Below, piece after piece: positions 51,563-58,940 of a stretch of DNA of 64,000 nucleotides. The notes below the pieces were generated by a model, which was not told where the DNA came from, made no database searches, and was given only the letters and a program-made list of their open reading frames with translations. The position numbers and the translations under genes were made by a program. Origin of the DNA: Allohahella sp002354735 (GTDB lineage Bacteria; Pseudomonadota; Gammaproteobacteria; Pseudomonadales; Oleiphilaceae); assembly GCF_047946665.1 (NCBI RefSeq), contig NZ_CP172312.1, positions 682,001 to 746,000 of the forward strand, in the 5' to 3' direction. Within the stretch, counting starts at the first letter, position 1; the number at the start of each line of letters is the position of its first letter.

Positions 51563-51762
51563 CCCCAAAACAAAAAGTCCTATCCGCAATCCAGTCCGAC
51601 GACCTAACCATAGGCCAGATACACGACTGCACCGGCATAGACAAGGGCTCTATCGAAGTGATTCTGCTCGAACTCAAGCGAGCCGGTCAGGCAGCGCTGG
51701 CGGTTGATAAGACCTGGCGCGGGTTTGTTCGGGGTCGGGATTTTGGGGGGTATGCCAAATGA
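51559..51762 (+). CDS. Winged-helix small protein (67 aa)
   Basis: KVLSAIQSDDLTIGQIHDCT followed by SIEVILLELKRAGQAAL is a winged helix-turn-helix pattern. Overlaps the next gene. Regulatory role inferred. Confidence 0.6.
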   Translation: MTPKQKVLSAIQSDDLTIGQIHDCTGIDKGSIEVILLELKRAGQAALAVDKTWRGFVRGRDFGGYAK

Positions 51763-52416
51763 GAGACATATCGATAAGCCTGTTCGATCTGACCGGCACC
51801 ATGCTGAAGCCCTGGCTCGACGCCGGCTATGAGTGTTACAGCGTGGATACCCAGCATCCAGCCGCTTACGAATCCGGTGGGATCACCAGCAACGGCAGAA
51901 TGCATAAAGTTCATGCCGACCTGATGCGGCCTTGGCTACCTCCTGTTGAGCGTTCGCGCATAGCGTTCGTCTCGGCATTCCCTCCGTGCGATCACCTGGC
52001 CGTATCGGGCGCTCGCTGGTTCAAGGGTAAAGGCCTCCGTTTGCTGGCGCGAAGTATCGAAATGTTTGCCACTGCTGCTGAGTTTTGCGAGTGGACAGAT
52101 GCGCCTTACCTCATTGAAAACCCGGTCAGCAACATAGCAAGCCATTGGCGCAAGTCTGATTACACGTTCAGTCCTCACCATTTCACCGGCTACAAAGCCG
52201 AAGACAACTACACCAAGAAAACCTGCCTCTGGACCGGGGGGGGGCTTTGTGATGCCTGAAGCCTACCAGAACGATCTGCTCGGCGCTCCGGATGACCGGA
52301 TACACAAGGCTCCACCTGGGCCCAGCAGAGCCAACTTCAGAAGCGCCACGCCAGAAGGATTCGCGCTGGCTGTCTTCAAGACAAACGGGCGGCAACTTAT
52401 GAGGGCAATCGCATGA
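51759..52416 (+). CDS. DNA cytosine methyltransferase, frameshifted at a G9 run
   Basis: Motifs visible: SLFDLTGTMLKPWLDAGYEC (AdoMet site region), SAFPPCDHLAVSGA (the catalytic PC motif) and YLIENPVSNI (the ENP/ENV motif). The frame stops at 52259, just after a run of nine G (52236-52244), at WTGGGLCDA. With eight G it would read WTGGGFVMPEAYQND and continue to a stop at 52414-52416, overlapping the next ATG. That downstream frame ends in RANFRSATPEGFALAVF, the typical C-terminus of this phage enzyme. So the gene is one base out of frame: a phase-variable switch, a mutation or a read error. Confidence 0.85.
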
Positions 52417-52628
52417 TCGACGGCAAATTCAAACACGAATGCCCGACTTACTCGGGCCTGCTGATTGACGAAACCTGCATCGAGTTCGCCTCGTGTGAAT
52501 GCTTCAGCGGCGATGAGTTTATCAAAGCGAAGACAGCGGCAGAGGATTACGGCGACGAGTACATGGCGAATCATGCGAAGTGGGTTCGGGAAGGTGGGGC
52601 ATTGCCGGATTTTGGGGGTGTTGAGTGA
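52413..52628 (+). CDS. Hypothetical protein (71 aa)
   Basis: Small, acidic protein with several Cys (CIEFASCECFSGDEF). No recognised family. The ATG overlaps the restored stop of the methyltransferase, which itself supports the repaired frame. Confidence 0.6.
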   Translation: MIDGKFKHECPTYSGLLIDETCIEFASCECFSGDEFIKAKTAAEDYGDEYMANHAKWVREGGALPDFGGVE

Positions 52629-53062
52629 GAGAGCATAGCGTCGTCATCCGAGATTACCGCCAGCAGATCGCTCACATTCAGGAGTTGATTCTGCGCGGCC
52701 TTCAAGCTGGCCCGGTGCGCCTCAAGTTCGGCAGGCCAACCCGCTCCACGGATCAGAACAACCTTATGTGGGCGTTGCTTAGCGATTTTGCCCGCTCCGT
52801 TGAGCACTGCGGCCAGAAGTACAGCCCAGAAGACTGGAAAAACTTGCTCACCGCGACATTTGAGGGCGAGACGCGGTACGCCCCGGCGTTGGACGGTCGA
52901 GGGATCATTGCCTTGGGCGCGCAGACCAGCAAATACAGCAAGCGGAAAATGACCGAGTTTATCGAATTTGTGTACGCAACTGGCGCGGATATGGGCGCGG
53001 TTTGGTCACAGCAGACCGGGCGCATGTGGAATGAGCATGGCGAAGAGGTACGGGCAGCATGA
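52625..53062 (+). CDS. ninB: NinB-family recombination protein
   Basis: 145 residues. RLKFGRPTRSTDQNNLMWALLSDFARSVEHCGQKYSPEDWKNLL and the later TSKYSKRKMTEFIEFVYATGADMG are hallmarks of NinB (Orf). The lambda protein aids recombination by loading onto SSB-coated DNA. Placed in the nin-like region, coupled to both neighbours. Confidence 0.9.
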   Translation: MREHSVVIRDYRQQIAHIQELILRGLQAGPVRLKFGRPTRSTDQNNLMWALLSDFARSVEHCGQKYSPEDWKNLLTATFEGETRYAPALDGRGIIALGAQTSKYSKRKMTEFIEFVYATGADMGAVWSQQTGRMWNEHGEEVRAA

Positions 53063-53379
53063 GGATTCAATCGAAAGCCCTGCGCGATTCTGCCCGTGGC
53101 GAGACTTGTACTTTAGCTATCGTTGGCGCCTGTCAGGGCAACACCGAGACGGTCGTTCTCGCGCATCTGCCTGACGAATCCCACGGCATGAGCCGCAAGT
53201 CAGACGACATAGCCGCCTGTTTCGCCTGTGCAGACTGCCATGACGTGATCGATGGCCGCCGCCACTGGCCCGGCACGGAGCGCAACGAGGAAAGTTGGTA
53301 CAAGGCTAGGGCTATGGTCAGAACGTGGCGCCGGTGGATCGACATGGGCTTGGTGACTGTCAAAGGGGTGAAGCGATGA
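53059..53379 (+). CDS. YbcO-type putative nuclease (DUF1364)
   Basis: 106 residues. RIQSKALRDSARGETCTLAI, CADCHDVIDGRRHWP and RAMVRTWRRW match the DUF1364/YbcO family, a putative HNH-like nuclease found in nin regions. Cys and His residues suit metal binding. Overlaps both neighbours. Confidence 0.88.
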   Translation: MRIQSKALRDSARGETCTLAIVGACQGNTETVVLAHLPDESHGMSRKSDDIAACFACADCHDVIDGRRHWPGTERNEESWYKARAMVRTWRRWIDMGLVTVKGVKR

Positions 53380-53753
53380 GCCAGCTTGAGAAGACGATGA
53401 CGCTCCACCTCCGAGCACTGAAAGTTGCCGACCATGAAGCCGAGTACCGGTTTGCGGCCCAGCACGCTGGCGGCACAGGCAAGGGAACGAAGAAGCGCCT
53501 GGCAGAAGCCGGGCTACGCGATTGGCGTCTTGATTTCGCCTGGCCTGAATTGCAGATCGCTGCGGAAATCGAAGGCGGTACATGGGTCCAGGGCAGGCAT
53601 AGCAGAGGCAAGGGTATGGCTGAAGACTGCCGGAAGTACAACGCCGCCGCTCGAATCGGCTGGACCGTTTTCAGATTCGTTTGCGATGACGTTACATCGG
53701 GCCATGCCGCGCAGTTCATGGCTGAAGTGGTGCAGGAGGCAATGGGCTCATGA
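53376..53753 (+). CDS. DUF559-like/Vsr-type restriction-fold protein
   Basis: 125 residues. WRLDFAWPELQIAAEIEGGTW and the preceding G-rich block form the core D-xn-ExE pattern of a PD-(D/E)XK endonuclease-like fold. Phage homologues occur in nin-like regions. The start is the ATG overlapping the upstream stop. Target unknown. Confidence 0.75.
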   Translation: MSQLEKTMTLHLRALKVADHEAEYRFAAQHAGGTGKGTKKRLAEAGLRDWRLDFAWPELQIAAEIEGGTWVQGRHSRGKGMAEDCRKYNAAARIGWTVFRFVCDDVTSGHAAQFMAEVVQEAMGS

Positions 53754-53896
53754 GCGACAGCCAGCTCGAGCAGAAGCAAATCGAAACCCTCTGGACCCGT
53801 CTACGCAAGATGATCCAGATGAACGCAGAACTACAGAACGAAAACAGAGTCCTAAAACAACAACTGAACCAGATCAAAAAGGCGGTAGCAGCGTGA
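53750..53896 (+). CDS. Coiled-coil mini-protein (48 aa)
   Basis: Heptad-rich throughout (KMIQMNAELQNENRVLKQQL). ATGA overlap with the upstream gene and with the GTG of the next gene. Function unknown. Confidence 0.55.
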   Translation: MSDSQLEQKQIETLWTRLRKMIQMNAELQNENRVLKQQLNQIKKAVAA

Positions 53897-54684
53897 ACAC
53901 TCCACATTTTGAAGGCATGAAGTATCGAACCACCAGAGTTTTGCCCGATCAGATCATTCACTTCTACGAATGCTTAACCGGCCTGGAGGAATGCCCGCAC
54001 TGTTCTGGCAGGCAATTCACCAAAGGCGGCTCCAGGTCAGTAACCCTGCGCCATGACACGCATCGATCAGACCAAGGCGACAAGCCGGTCTATCTGGAAG
54101 TGCGTCGGCAGTTCTTCAACTGTGTCGAATGCGGCCTGAAGCCTGGCGCAACTATTCCCGTTCGGCTAGCCACGGTGAAATCTACGCACCACTTTTGGCA
54201 GCAGGTCGTCGACAGCAAGCTCTCAGTATTCAGGGCGGGCGCTCATTTCTGCCTCGCTCACAGCACGGTCAAATTGTTTCGGAAGTCTGACGGCAATTAC
54301 ACCCCGCGATCCAAGCGGGCCGAGAACCTACAGAAGCGCAAAGAGCGACCGGACGGAAATGTTAAGCCCACAATGTCACGCGGCATCTATTCAGCCATCT
54401 ACGCCATTGTTCAGGAGCGCAAGGCGATCAAGGTCAAGGATTTGCTGAACGCGCTGAAGCTCCTCGGCCTTGTCGGCGGTCAAAAGGCGGTTACCGGGCT
54501 CACTGGCGACCATATAGCCTCGGTGAACAACGGTGTTCTGAGGCTGAACGACTTCATCCTGCCGGATCACATGCAATGGCCCGCAACCGGCCCAGCCCCG
54601 AAAACCATGCTCGGCAAGCACAGGGCAGAGCAGCCAGCAATTCGTCGCCCGCTTATCGGGCTTAACTTGGAGTTAGCAGCATGA
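53893..54684 (+). CDS. zf-ISL3-like zinc-ribbon protein
   Basis: 263 residues from the GTG at 53893; the frame is open further left, but only within other genes. The N-terminal zinc ribbon (CPHCSG and CVECG, about residues 35-80) with KPVYLEVRRQFFNC closely resembles the ISL3 transposase zinc finger, but no DDE catalytic domain follows. The rest is a helical basic domain. It lies near the end of the nin-like region. A regulatory role, such as antitermination, is an inference. Confidence 0.7.
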   Translation: MNTPHFEGMKYRTTRVLPDQIIHFYECLTGLEECPHCSGRQFTKGGSRSVTLRHDTHRSDQGDKPVYLEVRRQFFNCVECGLKPGATIPVRLATVKSTHHFWQQVVDSKLSVFRAGAHFCLAHSTVKLFRKSDGNYTPRSKRAENLQKRKERPDGNVKPTMSRGIYSAIYAIVQERKAIKVKDLLNALKLLGLVGGQKAVTGLTGDHIASVNNGVLRLNDFILPDHMQWPATGPAPKTMLGKHRAEQPAIRRPLIGLNLELAA

Positions 54685-54815
54685 AAAATCTCGGCCCATT
54701 CATCTTCCTGTCGTTTCTCGTGGTGTCCTGCACTACAGGTCACGTCGCAAACAACTACATCAACAAGAACTGCACCGTCGAACAAACAGAATCATCCAAA
54801 GAGGTACAGCAATGA
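54681..54815 (+). CDS. Small lipoprotein (44 aa)
   Basis: Signal peptide with a lipobox-like FLVVSC, then a short polar tail ending SKEVQQ. ATGA overlaps on both sides. Function unknown. Confidence 0.55.
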   Translation: MKNLGPFIFLSFLVVSCTTGHVANNYINKNCTVEQTESSKEVQQ

Positions 54816-54973
54816 TCAAGAGCCTAGAGCACGCAGCCCAGATTCAGCAGCGCAGATACCAGTCAGGCAAGCGCGGCAGGTCCAAAGCCGTTCGGTCATA
54901 CGTCGCCAAGCATCATCCTGATATCTACCAGCAGGTGTACCGGGCAGATGAGCGTTTCAATGCTCGCTGGTAA
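54812..54973 (+). CDS. Basic mini-protein (53 aa)
   Basis: Arg/Lys-rich (QQRRYQSGKRGRSKAVRSYV), possibly nucleic-acid binding. No recognised family. Confidence 0.5.
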   Translation: MIKSLEHAAQIQQRRYQSGKRGRSKAVRSYVAKHHPDIYQQVYRADERFNARW

Positions 54974-55009
54974 CCAGTGGCAAAACCGATCAATCAAAGA
55001 GGCAAGACC

Positions 55010-55258
55010 ATGAAGAAAGCACCGAGTTTGTTTGTGAAGCAGGAAAGCTGGGCTCAGATCATAGGAAAGATTGCGATTGTGCTGGTTGTGGCGGCGTTGC
55101 TCGTCATGTTGAACGCCTGGATTCTTCAGATGGTGTGGGTCTACGCAGTTGCACCGTTCATCACCGATCCGCCTGAGATCGGGTTTATGCCCTTCGTTTG
55201 GGTCGTAATCGGCCTCGGCGTCTTGAAGTCGATTCTGTTTCCAAACAGAACAAAGTGA
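55010..55258 (+). CDS. Two-span membrane protein
   Basis: 82 residues from the ATG at 55010 (AGAGG ribosome site); the frame is open to 54977. Two hydrophobic segments (about 18-40 and 60-78). No recognised family. Confidence 0.6.
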   Translation: MKKAPSLFVKQESWAQIIGKIAIVLVVAALLVMLNAWILQMVWVYAVAPFITDPPEIGFMPFVWVVIGLGVLKSILFPNRTK

Positions 55259-55380
55259 CCAAGCTCCGCGACACCCTCTACACAGTAGCGCTGTTCGGAA
55301 CAATCGCAGGGCTGGTGATCTGGGGGTGTATCGCGGATCGGTTTCGGAAAGTTGAGCAGGACGAGGAAGACGACGAATGA
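55255..55380 (+). CDS. Single-span membrane protein (41 aa)
   Basis: GTG start at 55255, overlapping the upstream stop. One hydrophobic segment (LYTVALFGTIAGLVIWGCIA) and an acidic C-terminus (EQDEEDDE). Function unknown. Confidence 0.5.
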   Translation: MTKLRDTLYTVALFGTIAGLVIWGCIADRFRKVEQDEEDDE

Positions 55381-55763
55381 GCTTTTCAGATTATTTGAGC
55401 GGAAAGATAAGCCTGGATGAGTTTCACGCAGGACAAGCGGCTGCTTGGGATGCTTGCACGGCGCAGGCTCTCAGGACGCATGACGAAATCGCGTACAAGG
55501 CGCTTACCTCTACGCCGGAGCCTGAACCGGTAGTGCTGGACGATATGTGCGACGGCGAACCGGCAAGTCTGGACGGCTTAGCCATGCCTGAAATCGTAGG
55601 CCGTGAAACCTTGCCAAGCGGCGCAATCTACACCGTGTTCGCAAACGGCATGACCCTTTTGCAAATGCCAGCAGAACCACCAAAACCCGACCACCCAGCC
55701 CCACTAAACGACCTCTCCATCGATAGCGCAATGAGTGCGAGTGTGAAGTGGTGGAATCGATGA
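55377..55763 (+). CDS. Hypothetical protein (128 aa)
   Basis: Acidic, with an N-terminal helix and a Pro-rich end (MPAEPPKPDHPAPLNDLS). No recognised domain. Overlaps both neighbours. Confidence 0.55.
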   Translation: MSFSDYLSGKISLDEFHAGQAAAWDACTAQALRTHDEIAYKALTSTPEPEPVVLDDMCDGEPASLDGLAMPEIVGRETLPSGAIYTVFANGMTLLQMPAEPPKPDHPAPLNDLSIDSAMSASVKWWNR

Positions 55764-56251
55764 GCCAGCCGAAGTGTGCCCGCTGCAAAACCAACGACGC
55801 TGAGGGCTTCATGTGGATTGACGGGTCGAACTGCTGCGGCTCGTGTGTCGGCTATCGACCACTGAAAGGCATCCCGCCTACGTGGCTCGAGCCAGCACCG
55901 GCCAAGTTGCGTCCGGAAGAGGGCTTGGTTCGCCCAGAGCCCTGCAACCAAGGCATGAAGCACGACACCGGCAAGCCACGAACCGGCCTCATGGTTGACG
56001 GCTTCGCCTTGGCGCTGAATGAAGTCGCCAAGGTAACAACATTCGGTGCAGAGAAATACGCTCCGGATAACTGGCGCAAGGTTGATAACGCGACGAGCCG
56101 ATACAGAGACGCCGTTTACCGTCACCTGCTCGCCTCAGCGCACGAGCGCAACGATTCAGAGTCTGGCCTACCTCACCTTGCACATGCTGCATGGGGTCTG
56201 CTGGTGCTTCTGGAACTGGATGATCAGATCAAGCGGGGTGAGAAGGCATGA
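55760..56251 (+). CDS. dATP/dGTP pyrophosphohydrolase-like (DUF5664) protein
   Basis: 163 residues. The N-terminal zinc-binding part has CARCKTND and CCGSCVGYRP. The C-terminal domain carries GMKHDTGKPRTGLMVDGFAL, TTFGAEKYAPDNWRKV and GLPHLAHAAWGLLVLLEL, the pattern of phage DUF5664, described as the N-terminal domain of dATP/dGTP diphosphohydrolases. It may tune the phage nucleotide pool or exclude particular dNTPs. ATGA overlaps both neighbours. Confidence 0.78.
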   Translation: MSQPKCARCKTNDAEGFMWIDGSNCCGSCVGYRPLKGIPPTWLEPAPAKLRPEEGLVRPEPCNQGMKHDTGKPRTGLMVDGFALALNEVAKVTTFGAEKYAPDNWRKVDNATSRYRDAVYRHLLASAHERNDSESGLPHLAHAAWGLLVLLELDDQIKRGEKA

Positions 56252-56457
56252 GAGGACTTACCTACGCGAACACCTCAAAGCCGCTATTGCAGCAGCTGAA
56301 TGAGGAGCAGGTCATTCGGGTGCAGCGATGCGAGGACGGCAGTTTCTCCCTCTGGGAGCGCTGTGGCGACTGGTTCGGCCTGAACATGGACCGAGAGCAG
56401 TTGATCCAGCTTGCCGGTGAATTACGGGCTTTAGCGGGTGAGGACGAGAAGACATGA
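56248..56457 (+). CDS. Hypothetical protein (69 aa)
   Basis: Beta-rich segment (VIRVQRCEDGSFSLWERCGDW) followed by a helix. Overlaps both neighbours. Function unknown. Confidence 0.58.
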   Translation: MRGLTYANTSKPLLQQLNEEQVIRVQRCEDGSFSLWERCGDWFGLNMDREQLIQLAGELRALAGEDEKT

Positions 56458-56894
56458 GCAGTAAGCAAGAAGTCCAGCAGAAAGCCTACGTCGACGGCAT
56501 GGTCGGCGCATGTTGGGAGGCGATCAATCCGCTACTCCAGAACCATGAGGAGCTGAATCGCAAGCATGACGAACTGACCCAGCAGCACCAGCAGCTAATG
56601 CATGAGATGAAAGAGGCTCAGAAGGCATACGAAAGGGTTCGGCGCGATAGCAGGGAGCTTGCAGAAGAAGTGGCGGACGATATGCGGAACCGTCTGCGCG
56701 ATATACAAAGCTCGCTCAGCAATTATGAGGTCCGAAACATGAAACAGCAGTTCTATTCGCTCAGGGCTCTCGTGCATGAAGTCGCAGCCGCCAAGTCACA
56801 GATATCAATCCACGTCGACCAGATGCCGCTGATCTTCATGGCGCTGGCTTTCGGACTCCAATTCGCAGCGCTTCTTGTTTGGGGGTGGTCATGA
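56454..56894 (+). CDS. Coiled-coil tail-anchored membrane protein
   Basis: 146 residues. Long coiled coil (about 25-115) and one C-terminal membrane segment (MPLIFMALAFGLQFAALLVW). Next to two further single-span genes. Function unknown. Confidence 0.6.
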   Translation: MSSKQEVQQKAYVDGMVGACWEAINPLLQNHEELNRKHDELTQQHQQLMHEMKEAQKAYERVRRDSRELAEEVADDMRNRLRDIQSSLSNYEVRNMKQQFYSLRALVHEVAAAKSQISIHVDQMPLIFMALAFGLQFAALLVWGWS

Positions 56895-57088
56895 CCTACG
56901 ACCAGCGTACCGAGTTCCAGCAACTCCAGTCCGAAAACGAGCGGCTCACCAAAAAGCTGGCCGACGTCGAGCACCGCCTCATCGTCGCAACGATCAGAAA
57001 CAGCAACCGAATCGACGTTGTCGCAACCAGGGTAACGCTCCTTACTGTTGCCGTAACGATTCTTACTATTGCGTGGGTGGTTTCATGA
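56891..57088 (+). CDS. Coiled-coil single-span membrane protein (65 aa)
   Basis: Coiled coil (FQQLQSENERLTKKLADVEHR region) then a C-terminal membrane helix. The start is the ATG overlapping the upstream stop. Same architecture as the preceding gene. Confidence 0.58.
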   Translation: MTYDQRTEFQQLQSENERLTKKLADVEHRLIVATIRNSNRIDVVATRVTLLTVAVTILTIAWVVS

Positions 57089-57303
57089 GATGTGGCTCAA
57101 AGCTCGAAATATTTTATGCGTGCAAGCGATGCGGCTGCCAAATCTGCGGCGACCACAAACTCTGCGAGGACTGCGTGGCTTATGAGTCCGAAGCGCTGAA
57201 GGTCGCGACGCAGCTGAGAAAGTCGGATCTCAGCCAGTTCTTGAACAGCATCAGCTTGCTCCTACTGGCTGTCCAGGTCATCTACCTCATGGCGACCAAA
57301 TGA
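57085..57303 (+). CDS. Zinc-finger membrane protein (72 aa)
   Basis: CKRCGCQICGDHKLCEDC is a compact Cys/His zinc motif (about 14-31), followed by a C-terminal membrane segment (LLLLAVQVIYLMA). No recognised family. Confidence 0.58.
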   Translation: MRCGSKLEIFYACKRCGCQICGDHKLCEDCVAYESEALKVATQLRKSDLSQFLNSISLLLLAVQVIYLMATK

Positions 57304-57425
57304 CCCCAGCAGAACGCCGCCGCCTCCTACGGGACCAGCCAGACCAGAAGCCGGAGGTGAAATACACAACGGACGAGGATGGGAATTTGATCATTGATAA
57401 ATCTAAGCAGGAGAAGAAGGTATGA
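57300..57425 (+). CDS. Charged mini-protein (41 aa)
   Basis: Arg-rich N-terminus, then acidic and Lys-rich. ATGA overlaps both neighbours, which supports it as a real gene. Function unknown. Confidence 0.5.
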   Translation: MTPAERRRLLRDQPDQKPEVKYTTDEDGNLIIDKSKQEKKV

Positions 57426-57682
57426 ACGCATATAACGGATCTCCGGTAGTTGAATGGGACTGGAGCAAGGTAAACGATGAGGAGCTTCTTCAGGCTTATG
57501 AGGCGGCGCACGCGAACAATTATATCCAGCTTCGCAATTATCTGTACGACGAGCACGAGCGCAGAGAAGACACGAGAGAGCGTGGTCGAGCGATTCTATC
57601 AAGTTTGCTTCTGAGGCAGCGCGACAAGATTGAAAACTGGCTTGCCGATGATATCCGGGCGCTTGCAGGAGAAGCGGATTGA
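57422..57682 (+). CDS. Hypothetical protein (86 aa)
   Basis: Acidic N-terminus and helical, Arg-rich C-terminus. No recognised family. Overlaps both neighbours. Confidence 0.58.
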   Translation: MNAYNGSPVVEWDWSKVNDEELLQAYEAAHANNYIQLRNYLYDEHERREDTRERGRAILSSLLLRQRDKIENWLADDIRALAGEAD

Positions 57683-57831
57683 CCGACGACCAAAAACGCG
57701 CCGCTGGCCTCGTCCTGCTCACAATCTGGCTACCCAAGGAGCACAAGGAAGAGTTTGCCAAATTCGCGAATAAGTTGGCCGAAGAAAGAGTCAGCAGAAC
57801 AAATATTAAGCAATCGGAAAAACCGATATAA
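57679..57831 (+). CDS. Hypothetical mini-protein (50 aa)
   Basis: TTG start overlapping the upstream stop. GLVLLTIWLPKEHKEEFAKF is amphipathic. Its stop codon coincides with the TATAAT of a candidate promoter. Confidence 0.45.
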   Translation: MTDDQKRAAGLVLLTIWLPKEHKEEFAKFANKLAEERVSRTNIKQSEKPI

Positions 57832-57832
57832 T
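57813..57832 (+). promoter_or_regulatory. Candidate promoter and inverted repeat for the Q-like gene
   Basis: A perfect TATAAT (57827-57832) is preceded by the inverted repeat ATCGG-AAAAA-CCGAT where a spacer would lie. The -35 is weak (about TATTAA). Repressor control of Q would fit. Confidence 0.35.
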
Positions 57833-57888
57833 AGGGAAAAGCTATCGAAAACGCAGGATGCACCAGTCTATTTAATGAGGGCTTGACT

Positions 57889-58350
57889 TTGAGTGCTGAA
57901 AGATTGACCAGATTGGCTGCAAAAACTGCTTCGATTGGTTCGACGGGGCGGGGGTTTGGAGGTATGTCGCAAGCGGACATTGCTCACGCCTGTTCAGGCA
58001 CGAACAATTCACTTTACGAACTGCTGATGATCAAGTTCGTCTATCCCAATTCAGAGCACTCAGCCAAGCGTCGGCAGAGTGTCGAGAATGCAATTCTTGA
58101 AATCGTGGACGACCCGGCCAACGTCGAGAAGGCGATCTCTGCGTTTCTGTCGAACAACATTTGCCCGAAGTGTCACGGCACCGGCCAATGGAAGCGCCCA
58201 AATCGTGCGGTGGTCGAGTGTCGGCCTTGCGGTGGCTTCGGCGTGGTTGAGTTCAAGCTGACCGGCGAGGCTGTCGAGATTCATCGGCAGTTATCGGACG
58301 CTGAGAACCTGGCGCTTGAGCGGATGGCGAGACGCTTATCTGACCACTGA
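57889..58350 (+). CDS. Lambda-Q-like late antiterminator candidate
   Basis: 153 residues. The TTG at 57889 has GAGGG 7 bp upstream; TTG at 57883 is an alternative. A C-terminal zinc motif CPKCHGTG and CRPCGGFG (about residues 94-120) has the spacing seen in lambda Q and relatives. The N-terminal part is helical. It ends at the base before the -35 of a late promoter followed by two terminators, exactly the place of Q. Strong by context, moderate by sequence. Confidence 0.72.
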   Translation: MSAERLTRLAAKTASIGSTGRGFGGMSQADIAHACSGTNNSLYELLMIKFVYPNSEHSAKRRQSVENAILEIVDDPANVEKAISAFLSNNICPKCHGTGQWKRPNRAVVECRPCGGFGVVEFKLTGEAVEIHRQLSDAENLALERMARRLSDH

Positions 58351-58379
58351 TTGACAGATGTGCAGAAAGTGTGCACAAT
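58351..58379 (+). promoter_or_regulatory. Late promoter PR'-like
   Basis: TTGACA (58351-58356, perfect), 17 bp, CACAAT (58374-58379). Transcription would start near 58386, just before a terminator, as at lambda PR'. Confidence 0.65.
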
Positions 58380-58393
58380 TTCCCAAAGTCCGA

Positions 58394-58424
58394 AGCCGCC
58401 ACCGAAAGGTTCGCGGCTTTTTTT
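58394..58424 (+). terminator. tR'-like terminator 1
   Basis: AGCCGC-C-ACC-GAAA-GGT-TC-GCGGCT followed by seven T in total. It starts within about 10 bp of the PR' start, so would stop late transcripts unless antiterminated. Confidence 0.7.
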
Positions 58425-58456
58425 ACGCCCGAATTTTACCGAGTTCTTCTGCTGTT

Positions 58457-58482
58457 GCCCGCACTCCCCAGCGGGCTTTTTT
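58457..58482 (+). terminator. tR'-like terminator 2
   Basis: GCCCGC-ACTCCCCA-GCGGGC followed by TTTTTTA. Second tandem terminator before the endolysin gene. Confidence 0.75.
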
Positions 58483-58496
58483 ATTTCTGGTGTCCT

Positions 58497-58940
58497 ATGT
58501 ACCAACTCTCGCGCAGATCGTTTGAGCGTTTGAAAGGGGTGCATGGTGATCTGTCTCTCGTTATCTGCCGCGCCATCAATCTGGCAACTACCGACTTCGG
58601 CATATTCGAGGGTCTGAGAACGCTGGAGAAACAGCAGCAGTACCTAGCTGCCGGAAAATCCCAAACGCTCGACTCACGCCACCTCACAGGCGATGCCGTT
58701 GACGTTTTCGCATGGCACGAGGGCAAGTACAGGCCTGAGCTGGGTTATTACATCGATATTGCGCATTCGATCCAGCAAGCGGCCGAAGAATTGAAAGTCT
58801 CCGTTACCTGGGGCGCCTGTTGGATGCCGCTAAACGAGATAACCGACCTCCAGGGCGCAATCGTCGCCTACTCCGAACGCAAAAAGAACGCAGGCCGCAA
58901 GCCGTTTATTGACGCCGGTCATTTTGAGTTGACCCGCTGA
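58497..58940 (+). CDS. Endolysin, M15 (VanY-type) peptidase
   Basis: 147 residues from the ATG at 58497; the longer open frame runs through the terminators. The zinc/active-site motif SRHLTGDAVDV (about 60-70) and the C-terminal DAGHFEL give the His-Asp-His set of the M15 L-alanyl-D-glutamate or D,D-peptidase phage lysins. It cleaves peptidoglycan stems at lysis. First gene after the late terminators. Confidence 0.92.
   Translation: MYQLSRRSFERLKGVHGDLSLVICRAINLATTDFGIFEGLRTLEKQQQYLAAGKSQTLDSRHLTGDAVDVFAWHEGKYRPELGYYIDIAHSIQQAAEELKVSVTWGACWMPLNEITDLQGAIVAYSERKKNAGRKPFIDAGHFELTR

Noticed and set aside
52236..52259. Programmed ribosomal frameshift at the G9 run
   Set aside because: Possible but less likely than slippage variation or error: no stimulatory pseudoknot or slippery heptamer is obvious, and the post-shift frame is essential for the family's C-terminus.
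53425..53892. N-terminal extension of the zinc-ribbon gene
   Set aside because: The frame stays open but runs through two overlapping phage genes; the GTG at 53893 fits the operon's overlap pattern.
58371..58496. Longer start for the endolysin
   Set aside because: That part would be read across the late promoter region and both terminators; the ATG at 58497 starts just before the family core.
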